From SVTX01 sp045660325 (lineage in GTDB: Bacteria > Bacillota > Clostridia > Oscillospirales > CAG-272), in assembly GCA_045660325.1 (NCBI GenBank), contig JAZRDO010000020.1, positions 1-9,402 on the forward strand: a stretch of DNA of 9,402 nucleotides, in the 5' to 3' direction. Below the pieces are notes generated by a model, which saw only the letters and a list, made by a program, of their open reading frames with translations, made no database searches and was not told where the DNA came from. How positions within the stretch are numbered: position 1 is the stretch's first letter; every line of letters starts with the position of its first letter. Shown piece by piece: positions 1 to 5,452 of this stretch. A program made the position numbers and the translations under genes.

Positions 1-131
1 GCTTCAAGATTAGATATCCCATCATCCAGAATGAGTAAGGGCACTTGTAGACTACGAGTTTGATAGGTCAGAGATGTAAGCACAGTAATGTGTTCAGTTG
101 ACTGATACTAATAGCCCGAGGGCTTGAACCT
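1..131 (+). rRNA. rrl: 23S ribosomal RNA, 3' end (partial)
   Basis: This is the last part of a 23S rRNA gene. It matches the conserved 3' end of bacterial 23S rRNA, including GATAGGTCAGAGATGTAAGC near position 62 and the GACTGATACTAATAGCCCGA stretch before the terminal helix. The end is placed near 131 by analogy with other Firmicutes and is accurate only to a few bases. The 5' part lies outside the window. A small inverted repeat (TAGAAC/GTTCTA, 136-150) follows in the spacer and may be a processing stem. Confidence 0.95.
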
Positions 132-229
132 CCTTTAGAACTTAGTTCTATATGGTTCATTGTTTGAGTTTCGGTTTCGAATCTCATAACTTTGTTTTCC
201 TTTTCGATGGAAGGTACTTTTAGGGAAAT

Positions 230-305
230 GCACCTCTAGCTCAGTTGGTAGAGCAACTGACTCTTAATCAGTGGGTCCCGGGTTCGAATCCCTGGAGGTG
301 CACCA
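230..305 (+). tRNA. tRNA-Lys (anticodon CUU)
   Basis: A 76-base cloverleaf with an encoded CCA. The acceptor stem pairs GCACCTC (230-236) with GAGGTGC (295-301), followed by discriminator A302 and CCA. The D-arm begins TAGCTCAGTTGG. The anticodon stem ACTGA/TCAGT closes a CTCTTAA loop, giving anticodon CTT (reads AAG). The T-arm contains GGTTCGAATCC. It lies between 23S and 5S rRNA, so it is probably transcribed and processed from the rRNA precursor. Confidence 0.97.
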
Positions 306-310
306 TAGAA

Positions 311-423
<113 letters not shown>

Positions 424-428
424 TACAA

Positions 429-445
429 GTCCGAGAAAATCGGAC
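429..445 (+). other. Hairpin between the two 5S genes
   Basis: A perfect 6-bp stem GTCCGA/TCGGAC with a GAAAA loop lies in the 27-base spacer between the tandem 5S genes. No T-run follows, so a transcription terminator is unlikely. A processing or spacing element of the rRNA precursor is the more natural reading, but this is inference. Confidence 0.5.
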
Positions 446-450
446 AAATA

Positions 451-565
<115 letters not shown>

Positions 566-567
566 AC

Positions 568-598
568 AAACAGCTAAGTCAACACGATTTAGCTGTTT
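568..598 (+). terminator. Hairpin after second 5S gene
   Basis: A 10-bp stem AAACAGCTAA (568-577) with TTAGCTGTTT (589-598), starting two bases after the 5S terminal helix. Only a mixed T-rich tail (CAATTTATAT) follows, so it may be a weak terminator or an rRNA-processing stem. Since tRNA-Asn follows closely in the same direction, readthrough is plausible. A second small stem CACCC/GGGTG lies at 617-630. Confidence 0.5.
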
Positions 599-645
599 CA
601 ATTTATATACTCCAATCACCCAAAAGGGTGAGACGGAGAGTGTAT

Positions 646-721
646 TCCTCCTTAGCTCAGTCGGTAGAGCACCTGACTGTTAATCAGGGTGTCGCTGGTT
701 CGAGTCCAGCAGGGGGAGCCA
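646..721 (+). tRNA. tRNA-Asn (anticodon GUU)
   Basis: A 76-base cloverleaf with encoded CCA. The acceptor stem pairs TCCTCCT (646-652) with AGGGGGA (711-717), with discriminator G718 and CCA 719-721. The anticodon stem CCTGA/TCAGG closes a CTGTTAA loop, giving GTT (Asn). The T-arm is GCTGG TTCGAGT CCAGC. The last 26 bases (696-721) recur exactly at 880-905 and in part near 1062-1076, so this tRNA 3' end appears to be a recombination hotspot or the source of a repeat. Confidence 0.96.
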
Positions 722-765
722 AAAAGCAAAGGGTACGCAATCGCGTACCCTTTGCTTTTTGTTTT
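721..765 (+). terminator. Strong rho-independent terminator of the rRNA/tRNA operon
   Basis: An 18-bp perfect stem runs from AAAAAGCAAAGGGTACGC (721-738) through an AATC loop to its complement at 743-760, ending in TTTTT followed by GTTTTC. It starts on the last base of tRNA-Asn, so it ends the rRNA-tRNA transcript. The stem is symmetric with A-run and T-run and could work in both directions. Confidence 0.93.
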
Positions 766-789
766 CTCTTGTTGAACTTGAGGCGTAGT

Positions 790-945
790 TACACATTGCG
801 CTCCGCAAGGAGCATCAGGGGAGAGAATTGCTTTGCGATTCTCTCGGTGCAGCGAACGTAGTGAGCAAACCTTGTCGCATGGTTCGAGTCCAGCAGGGGG
901 AGCCAAACAAACCCGAGGCAATAGCCTCGGGTTTTTTGTTTGGCT
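790..945 (+). repeat. Hairpin + tRNA-Asn-tail + terminator repeat unit (unit 1)
   Basis: This non-coding unit contains, in order: hairpin TTGCG-CTC-CGCAA (796-808); an 11-bp hairpin 821-831/835-845 (GAGAGAATTGC arm); the string CCTTGTCGCAT (870-880); an exact 26-base copy of the tRNA-Asn 3' tail including CCA (880-905); and a terminator-like hairpin AACCCGAGGC (910-919) with GCCTCGGGTT (924-933) and six T. Outer arms AGCCAAAC/GTTTGGCT (901-908/938-945) extend the fold. No complete tRNA is present, since the D-arm and anticodon arm are missing. It resembles the scar of a past tRNA duplication or integration. No protein-coding signal was seen. Confidence 0.75.
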
Positions 946-959
946 CCCTCCTCCTGTCC

Positions 960-1147
960 TCGTTCCGCTCCACCCTGCGCATCGCTCCGCGATGCTACAG
1001 GGGCGATGTTTTCGCAAGAAAACTCGCGGCGAGAACGCGTAGTGTTCGAACCTTGTCGCATTGTTCGAGTCCAGCACCCTACGTCCCACGCACTCCCTGA
1101 CGCTTCGCGTCGCATCCCTTACGCCGTCCTTCGAGGGGATTTTTTTG
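960..1147 (+). repeat. Second, more decayed hairpin + tRNA-tail + terminator unit (unit 2)
   Basis: This unit repeats the layout of unit 1 with diverged sequence: hairpin GCATCGC-TCC-GCGATGC (979-995), the word AGGGG, hairpin GTTTTC-GCAA-GAAAAC (1008-1023), AACG...TAGTG, then CCTTGTCGCAT (1051-1061) and TGTTCGAGTCCAGCA (1062-1076) matching the tRNA-Asn T-arm. The match stops before the acceptor stem. A GACGC-TTC-GCGTC hairpin (1099-1111) and a 7-bp terminator-like stem ATCCCTT (1114-1120) with AGGGGAT (1134-1140, one G.U) plus six T close the unit. Together with unit 1 it fills the roughly 400-base gene-free stretch after tRNA-Asn. Confidence 0.65.
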
Positions 1148-1155
1148 TTGCTCTA

Positions 1156-1184
1156 TTTACTTTTTGGGGATGTTATGATATAAT
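1156..1184 (+). promoter_or_regulatory. Sigma-A-type promoter for the methyltransferase-like gene
   Basis: The -35 box TTTACT (1156-1161) and a perfect -10 box TATAAT (1179-1184) are separated by 17 bases. Transcription would start near 1191, leaving a leader of about 34 bases before the ATG at 1225. It lies directly downstream of the terminator-like stem at 1114-1147. Confidence 0.8.
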
Positions 1185-1224
1185 ATAACTGTTAGCTAAA
1201 CTTTAAATTTGGGAGATGCATTGT

Positions 1225-1662
1225 ATGAAAAAGACTGATAAACTTGCTAGATTGATATCTTCTGATATAAAAGATAAAAAAATTCTTGAGGTTGCTTGCG
1301 GGTGTGCAGATTTCTCAATTTCTGCTTCACGTTATGCTAATAGTGTTTCATGTATTGACATTGATGATAGTAGATTGTCTGATAATTTACCGCATAATGT
1401 CATATTTGAGATAATGGATGCATCCAAAATGAGCTATTCAAATAATTCGTTTGAGGCAGTAATCTTATACAATGCATTTTCTCATATTTATTCTCAATGG
1501 GATGCTATTAAAGATGAGTGCATGAGGGTGCTTAAATATTCGGGCGCATTATATATCGTTTCAACATGGAATTTAGACATTTCTCTTATAGTCGAAGTCT
1601 TTGGTGACAATGCAAAATGGGAAGATGATTTTTTGGTTGTAAAATTTGATAAACAATTTTGA
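1225..1662 (+). CDS. Small class I SAM-dependent methyltransferase-like protein
   Basis: A 145-residue protein with the order of motifs of a Methyltransf_11/UbiE-type Rossmann methyltransferase. A glycine-rich SAM loop is at residues 20-31 (ILEVACGCADFS), with Glu22 and Gly26. The acidic end of strand beta-2 is IDID (44-47), the adenine-contact Asp is MDAS (64-67), and the motif around 77-88 (EAVILYNAFSHI) matches the usual post-motif strand. The SAM loop is atypical because the third glycine is replaced. The C-terminus is short compared with typical members of about 200 residues. ATG 1225 is preferred over the in-frame ATG at 1216 because GGGAG (1211-1215) is nine bases upstream of 1225 but touches 1216. 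The gene is AT-rich and sits just beyond the tRNA-tail repeats, so acquisition with an inserted element is possible. Substrate unknown. Confidence 0.8.
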   Translation: MKKTDKLARLISSDIKDKKILEVACGCADFSISASRYANSVSCIDIDDSRLSDNLPHNVIFEIMDASKMSYSNNSFEAVILYNAFSHIYSQWDAIKDECMRVLKYSGALYIVSTWNLDISLIVEVFGDNAKWEDDFLVVKFDKQF

Positions 1663-1739
1663 AAGTGTGGATAGTATTATATATGACACAAGCTTTTTAA
1701 CGAATCAGGTTATAGTTGAACATAAGGAGGATAAATAGA

Positions 1740-2366
1740 ATGAAAAGATTTTTCTCAATATTTATTTCGCTGTTGCTGATATTTTCATTTTGCTTTTCCA
1801 TGTCCGCTTGCTCTTTTTATAGGTTTGAAACGGGATATTCGTATTTTGGTGAAATACCTTCTATGTTTATTGGTGTAAAAACGAACAAGCTCAAATATTA
1901 TACCGACTACGTGCAATTTGAAGTTGCATACGGTTGGGATCCTGATTTTCTTCTTCAATCAAGTCGAGAGAATTACGAAAATTATTCGGTTTTGATAGTT
2001 GCTTATAATTGGACCATGATCGGAAACGTGCCGTATAGAGAGCCTACCGAAGATTATGAGTCATATTTTTCTACCGATGGCTTGTTTGTTTTAAAGGAGA
2101 TCCCCAAGGAGTGCTTTTCTGATAGCAAGTATGCCGTAACCGTAGACGGTCATTTTAAGGCTAAGATTAAGTATAATACACAGGAGACCGTGCTTTTGCC
2201 CGAGGAATTGTTTGAAAACATAAGCGATAGCCGACGCGCTATTTATATTGAAATTGTACTTATGGGGTACTCCGAAATGGATAATACCTATCTCGCGTGT
2301 TATTCTAACGAAATAAGGTTAGAATTTGATAAGATAGGCGACAGTAAAATTAAGCTTGTTAAATAA
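1740..2366 (+). CDS. Putative lipoprotein of unknown function
   Basis: A 208-residue protein with a lipoprotein signal peptide: Lys-Arg at residues 2-3, a hydrophobic core at about 4-20 and a lipobox-like MSAC with Cys24 as the modified residue. It is therefore expected to be anchored to the outer face of the cell membrane. The mature part is rich in Tyr, Phe, Asp and Glu, with alternating patterns that suggest beta structure. No family was recognised. ATG 1740 is chosen because AAGGAGG (1724-1730) is nine bases upstream; an in-frame upstream start near 1716 would put eight residues before the signal peptide and lacks a ribosome site. It follows the methyltransferase-like gene by 77 bases with no clear terminator between them, so the two may be cotranscribed. 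A terminator follows at 2373. Confidence 0.82.
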   Translation: MKRFFSIFISLLLIFSFCFSMSACSFYRFETGYSYFGEIPSMFIGVKTNKLKYYTDYVQFEVAYGWDPDFLLQSSRENYENYSVLIVAYNWTMIGNVPYREPTEDYESYFSTDGLFVLKEIPKECFSDSKYAVTVDGHFKAKIKYNTQETVLLPEELFENISDSRRAIYIEIVLMGYSEMDNTYLACYSNEIRLEFDKIGDSKIKLVK

Positions 2367-2372
2367 ATTTAT

Positions 2373-2400
2373 TGCCCTACATTTTTGTGGGGCATTTTTT
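2373..2400 (+). terminator. Rho-independent terminator after the lipoprotein gene
   Basis: An 8-bp stem TGCCCTAC (2373-2380) with GTGGGGCA (2387-2394), including one G.U pair, a loop ATTTTT and a tail of six T. It starts seven bases after the lipoprotein stop codon and separates it from the PadR operon promoter. Confidence 0.88.
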
Positions 2401-2419
2401 GTATTTTTATATTTTTCTA

Positions 2420-2448
2420 TTGACAAAAGCAATACTTCGTGATATGAT
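2420..2448 (+). promoter_or_regulatory. Promoter of the PadR-DUF1700-DUF4097 operon
   Basis: A consensus -35 box TTGACA (2420-2425), a 17-base spacer and a near-consensus -10 box TATGAT (2443-2448). Transcription should start near 2455, just before the ribosome site AAGGAGGAG (2458-2466) that serves the PadR gene at 2475. Confidence 0.88.
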
Positions 2449-2452
2449 GTAT
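2432..2452 (+). promoter_or_regulatory. Candidate PadR operator overlapping the -10 box
   Basis: An imperfect 21-bp dyad with outer half-sites ATAC (2432-2435) and GTAT (2449-2452) and further symmetric positions (TC/GA) inside. It covers the spacer and the -10 box, a position where a bound repressor would block RNA polymerase. PadR repressors commonly regulate their own operon through dyads at the promoter. That this dyad is the site is inference. Confidence 0.45.
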
Positions 2453-2474
2453 TATGTAAGGAGGAGTATGGCAT

Positions 2475-2795
2475 ATGGATATTCAGTTAAAGCGAGGGCT
2501 GCTGGACGTGTGTGTTTTAGCGGCAATAAAAAATGAAGAATCTTACGGATATAAGATCATAAAAGACGTAAAGCCTTGCATTGAGCTTTCAGAGTCAACC
2601 CTGTATACTATTTTGAAGCGACTTGAGAATGCGAAGATGTTGACGGTCAGAAGCGCGGAGCATAATGGTCGAATTCGCAAATATTACCGCATAACGGATG
2701 CGGGAATGGAGAGACTCCGTGAATTTATGGCGGAATGGAAGGAAATTATTTCAATATACGAGTTTGTGGCAAAGGAGGATACGACGAATGACTAA
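2475..2795 (+). CDS. PadR-family transcriptional repressor
   Basis: A 106-residue winged-helix regulator of the short PadR subfamily. The N-terminal LKRGLLDVCVLAAI (5-18), the SYGYKIIKD motif (23-31), the recognition-helix region ESTLYTILKRLEN (40-52) and the wing with GRIRKYYRITDAGMERL (65-81) follow the PadR pattern closely. The C-terminal helix (about 82-98) would form the dimer. It is the first gene of an operon with a DUF1700 and a DUF4097 gene, a common Firmicute arrangement, and probably represses this operon. The stop (2793-2795) overlaps the start of the next gene by eight bases, which suggests translational coupling. The ribosome site AAGGAGGAG is at 2458-2466. Confidence 0.94.
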   Translation: MDIQLKRGLLDVCVLAAIKNEESYGYKIIKDVKPCIELSESTLYTILKRLENAKMLTVRSAEHNGRIRKYYRITDAGMERLREFMAEWKEIISIYEFVAKEDTTND

Positions 2796-3390
2796 ATTAA
2801 GATTTATGCTCGAGCTTGGTAAAGCTCTTGAGGGATTGCCGAGTCGTGACGTCGAGGAGAAGCTGGCATTTTACAGTGAAATAATAGACGATAAAATAGA
2901 AGACGGAATAAGCGAGGAGGATGCGGTAGCCGAGATCGGTTCCGTTGACAATATTGTTGAAGAAATAATCGCGGATTATCCTTTGCAAAGGCTTGTAAAA
3001 GAGAAGGTGAAGCCTAAAAGAAAGCTTAAGGCGTGGGAAATTGTGCTTATTGTATTAGGCTCGCCGATATGGTTGTCCCTTGGTCTTGCCGCATTCGCCG
3101 TGATTTTATCCCTTTATATTGTTTTGTGGGCGCTTGTGATCGTAGCGTGGTCGATATTCGTGTCATTTGCCGCTTCATCAATAGGACTTACCGTCGGTGG
3201 TATGGTTATAATGGCGGTTGATAATCCTGTTTACGGATTAGTATTTATAGGCTGCGGACTTGTGCTTGCGGGACTTGCGATATTTACCTTCTTCAGCTGT
3301 CATGCGGCAACGAATGGCGCGGTCAAGCTTACGAAAAAGATCGCGATCGGTATAAAGAAATTATTTATAAGAAGGGGAGATGCGAAATGA
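2788..3390 (+). CDS. DUF1700 (HAAS-domain) membrane protein
   Basis: A 200-residue protein. The N-terminal 65 residues form the helical DUF1700/HAAS domain: LGKALEGLPSRDVEEKLAFYSEIIDDKIEDG (10-40) followed by SEEDAVAEIGSV (42-53) and NIVEEIIADY (55-64). A basic linker (71-81) leads to several hydrophobic segments at about 83-108, 109-133 and 149-173, so the protein is anchored in the cytoplasmic membrane with the HAAS domain probably inside. The start at 2788 has AAAGGAGG (2771-2778) nine bases upstream, inside the padR gene. HAAS-domain proteins are usually encoded next to PadR regulators, and the domain has been proposed to contact them or to sense membrane signals. That role is inferred here from context. 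Confidence 0.9.
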   Translation: MTKLRFMLELGKALEGLPSRDVEEKLAFYSEIIDDKIEDGISEEDAVAEIGSVDNIVEEIIADYPLQRLVKEKVKPKRKLKAWEIVLIVLGSPIWLSLGLAAFAVILSLYIVLWALVIVAWSIFVSFAASSIGLTVGGMVIMAVDNPVYGLVFIGCGLVLAGLAIFTFFSCHAATNGAVKLTKKIAIGIKKLFIRRGDAK

Positions 3391-4352
3391 AGAAGGTGAC
3401 AATGATCTGGCTTATCGTAGCGGTTGCGCTTATAGTTGCGGGATCTTCAGTGTTTGTTACCGCAATGTCGCTTATTCGCTGGGATTTTAATATGTTATCT
3501 ACTGTAAAATACGTAATGAACGAGCATATCGTTGATAAGGAATTTACCGATATTTATATTTATACGGACATATCGAAAATAACGTTCCTTCCGTCCTCCG
3601 AAGACGAGGTGCGCGTAGTTTCAAAGGAAGCGGAGAATATGCAGCATACCGTTGCAGTTAATGACGGAACGCTTGAGATCAAGCTGAGCGATACGAGAAA
3701 ATGGTACGATCATATCACGCTTTTCCAACTTGAGATACCTGTGATCACGGTATATATTCCCGCGGGTAAGTACGGTTCTCTTAAAATTTTGACAAGTACG
3801 GGTGATATTTCAGTGCAAAATCAGTTTGAATTTGCAAGCGCGGATATCAAGGGAAGCACGGCTGACGTAACGTATTGCGCGAAGACCGAAGGGGATATTA
3901 TTATACATTGCTCAACGGGTGATATTAAGCTCAAGGATATTAGCGCAAGCAATATTGATCTAAAGGCTTCTACGGGTAAGATAGAGCTTGCAAACGTCAA
4001 TACTGGCGATATCAATATTGAGGTTACTACGGGGAAGACCGTTGTGACGGGCGTTAAGTGTAATAATCTCACTTCTACGGGTGATACGGGTAAGATCAAT
4101 TTGATCGACGTTGTGGCAAACGGTAAATTCTCTATTAAGAGGGATACGGGAGACGTAACGATTGAGGCTTGCGATGCTGCGGAGGTGTATATCAAGACTT
4201 CAACGGGTGACGTGAAGGGCACATTCCTTACAAATAAAGTAATTTCAGCTGAAACAAGCACGGGAAGGCTCGATTACCCAAAGCTTACCGAGGGCGGAAA
4301 ATGTGAGATCAAGACCTCTACGGGAGATATAAAGATATTTATAAAAGAATAA
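3387..4352 (+). CDS. Membrane-anchored DUF4097-family beta-repeat protein
   Basis: A 321-residue protein with an N-terminal signal anchor (residues about 7-29) and an extracytoplasmic body. From residue 135 to the end it is built of repeats of roughly 20 residues, each centred on an S/T-T-G-D/K turn (STGD at 137-140, 176-179, 230-233, 272-275, 311-314; TGK at 196-198 and 215-217; STGR at 291-294). Alternating hydrophobic strands lie between the turns, as in DUF4097/DUF4098 putative adhesin-like beta-solenoids. Its ATG overlaps the upstream stop by four bases (ATGA), and GGGGAGATG precedes it. It is the last gene of the PadR operon and ends at a terminator. A surface or envelope role fits, but no ligand can be named. 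Confidence 0.88.
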   Translation: MKKVTMIWLIVAVALIVAGSSVFVTAMSLIRWDFNMLSTVKYVMNEHIVDKEFTDIYIYTDISKITFLPSSEDEVRVVSKEAENMQHTVAVNDGTLEIKLSDTRKWYDHITLFQLEIPVITVYIPAGKYGSLKILTSTGDISVQNQFEFASADIKGSTADVTYCAKTEGDIIIHCSTGDIKLKDISASNIDLKASTGKIELANVNTGDINIEVTTGKTVVTGVKCNNLTSTGDTGKINLIDVVANGKFSIKRDTGDVTIEACDAAEVYIKTSTGDVKGTFLTNKVISAETSTGRLDYPKLTEGGKCEIKTSTGDIKIFIKE

Positions 4353-4384
4353 AAAACCGCCTTTCAGGCGGTTTTCTTTTTTTA
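4353..4384 (+). terminator. Terminator of the PadR-DUF1700-DUF4097 operon
   Basis: A 9-bp stem AAAACCGCC (4353-4361) with GGCGGTTTT (4367-4375), a TTTCA loop and a T-rich tail CTTTTTTT. It begins directly after the TAA stop of the DUF4097 gene. Confidence 0.93.
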
Positions 4385-4390
4385 ATTAGA

Positions 4391-4413
4391 GTAAGTTCTT
4401 TGGAGTCCGAAAC
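4391..4413 (+). repeat. Intergenic direct repeat, copy 1
   Basis: The words GTAAGTTCTTTGGAGTCC (4391-4408) and GAAAC recur 80 bases downstream at 4471 with a two-base change in the last five positions. The ten-base start GTAAGTTCTT also occurs at 8721-8730, next to the recombinase terminator. Function unknown; it may belong to a small dispersed repeat. Confidence 0.7.
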
Positions 4414-4428
4414 TTTTTTGATAAAATA

Positions 4429-4457
4429 AAACGGTGAGGAATTGTTTCTCACCGTTT
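4429..4457 (-). terminator. Terminator for the minus-strand phosphoribosyltransferase-like gene
   Basis: A 10-bp perfect stem AAACGGTGAG (4429-4438) with CTCACCGTTT (4448-4457). On the minus strand it is followed by a T-rich run (TTTATTTTAT). It lies about 70 bases past the minus-strand stop at 4524 and faces the terminator of the converging PadR operon, so the two operons are insulated from each other. Confidence 0.72.
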
Positions 4458-4470
4458 ATATATGCTTTGG

Positions 4471-4493
4471 GTAAGTTCTTTGGAGTCCAGAAC
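4471..4493 (+). repeat. Intergenic direct repeat, copy 2
   Basis: Second copy of GTAAGTTCTTTGGAGTCC, continuing AGAAC. A small stem CTTTCT/AGAAAG (4494-4509) follows at once. Both copies lie in the convergent intergenic region on either side of the hairpin at 4429-4457. Confidence 0.7.
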
Positions 4494-4523
4494 CTTTCTT
4501 TCAAGAAAGTTTTTGGTCCCGAC

Positions 4524-5168
4524 TTAAAGCTTGGAATAGCCGTGGCAGTTCATAAGCGCATCGATCTTATCTCCACGCTTGCAGAGAGGACACTCGTGAG
4601 AGGGACGCGCGAAATAGTCGGGAAGGTCGTTGGGGTTAAATACCGAGTTTACGGGATAGCCTGCGCACAAATTTGTGGTAGAGAATATCGCGGAAACGCC
4701 TTCAACCTCGCCACCGTAGTACTTAATAGCATCAATAGCAAGCTTTGCTGTATAGCCCGAGGAGATAGAAACCGCAAGGACTAATACGTGCTTGTTGCGG
4801 ATCATGGGGATAATATTATCGCGGAACATGATCTGGGACGTGCCTGTGATCTCGGGGGTTACAACGTAGACCGTTTGATGTTCGTTGAGATTCATAAAAT
4901 TGTTTTGTACAAGCTCGTTTGCAAGGCAGGTTCCGATGACTTCGGTTCCGTCAAGGCAAAGAATTGTGTCGATAACCTGAGTTGTGTAGTTGTAGTCTCG
5001 GCAAAGCTCACGAGCAACCGCAGTTGCCTCGGAGAGACGGGATTTCTGCGCGGAAACGTCGATATAGTAATTACTGTGGGAATGGTTTGTAGCAAAATGT
5101 CCCTTTGCAACTCGGAGATAAAGGTTATTATCCTTAGTTTTGATCTTTCTTACGTCTGTTGTAGGCAT
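4524..5168 (-). CDS. Phosphoribosyltransferase-fold protein (orotate phosphoribosyltransferase-like, divergent)
   Basis: A 214-residue protein resembling the orotate phosphoribosyltransferase group of type I PRTases. The PRPP-loop region is at 127-140 (HVLVLAVSISSGYT), followed by the usual helix AKLAIDAIKYYGGEV (141-155) and a strand. In active PRTases the loop begins with two acidic residues (V-D-D-V-x-T/S-T/S-G); here Ala132-Val133 stand in those positions, while the S-S-G part is kept. I recall similar clostridial proteins with the same loss, so this may be a subfamily trait rather than a mutation. The C-terminus has CPLC (193-196) and a further Cys208, perhaps a metal site. The start is chosen at 5168 because AAGGAG lies seven bases upstream; an in-frame upstream extension is unlikely because the promoter lies within it. 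The role could be pyrimidine-related, regulatory or unknown. Confidence 0.78.
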   Translation of the reverse strand: MPTTDVRKIKTKDNNLYLRVAKGHFATNHSHSNYYIDVSAQKSRLSEATAVARELCRDYNYTTQVIDTILCLDGTEVIGTCLANELVQNNFMNLNEHQTVYVVTPEITGTSQIMFRDNIIPMIRNKHVLVLAVSISSGYTAKLAIDAIKYYGGEVEGVSAIFSTTNLCAGYPVNSVFNPNDLPDYFARPSHECPLCKRGDKIDALMNCHGYSKL

Positions 5169-5189
5169 ACTTCTACTCCTTGCATTTAC

Positions 5190-5230
5190 TTGTATAAAAT
5201 TATTATACAACAAAAAAGAATAATTTACAA
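5190..5230 (-). promoter_or_regulatory. Promoter and palindromic operator of the phosphoribosyltransferase-like gene
   Basis: On the minus strand a -35 box TTGTAA (complement of 5225-5230) and a perfect -10 box TATAAT (complement of 5202-5207) are 17 bases apart. A perfect palindrome TTGTATAA (5190-5197), five-base spacer, TTATACAA (5203-5210) covers the -10 box and the expected start of transcription near 5195. This is a typical place for a repressor, though it could also form a short hairpin in DNA or RNA. Confidence 0.7.
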
Positions 5231-5365
5231 GACCTTTTATATATTTTTCCATTTTTGATGTATGAATTGATACAATATTCTGCATTTTTCCGCAAATTGT
5301 GTTAAAATACAGTATTGAGAAAATAAATTTCGACATATTTGTATAAAATTTTTTATAAAAAGTAC

Positions 5366-5394
5366 TGTACAAATGAGGAAAATAATGTTAAAAT
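5366..5394 (+). promoter_or_regulatory. Candidate promoter of purC
   Basis: An extended -10 box TGT-TAAAAT (TAAAAT at 5389-5394) has a weak -35 box TGTACA (5366-5371) 17 bases upstream. The -35 region lies in a small palindrome GTAC-T-GTAC (5362-5370). A second TGT-TAAAAT occurs at 5300-5308 but has no good -35. The leader contains a hairpin GCTGTA-TC-TACAGC (5424-5437) just before the ribosome site. No purine riboswitch was recognised. Confidence 0.5.
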
Positions 5395-5452
5395 ATATTT
5401 GTTATAAAAATTTCGAATTTTGTGCTGTATCTACAGCGGAATGGAGAATGCT

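Noticed and set aside
790..1147. CRISPR array
   Set aside because: The repeats are diverged, differ in spacing, are only two to three in number, and have internal hairpins and tRNA tails; no cas genes are present.
628..1188. Several overlapping reading frames on both strands with motifs such as PCWTRTSD and PAGLEP
   Set aside because: These are antisense or sense translations of tRNA-Asn and its tail copies, a known source of spurious proteins. None has a ribosome site or family match.
3821..4261. Minus-strand frame with repeated SPVE motifs
   Set aside because: It is the shadow of the STGD-type repeats of the DUF4097 gene.
5328..5417. Bacillus-type PurR boxes (inverted CGAA sites) before purC
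   Set aside because: TTCG and CGAA occur only about 80 bases apart, not at the usual 16-17 base spacing, and lack the flanking consensus.
5269..5452. Purine or PRPP riboswitch upstream of purC
   Set aside because: The leader after the candidate promoter is only about 50 bases with a single small hairpin; no conserved riboswitch core was recognised.
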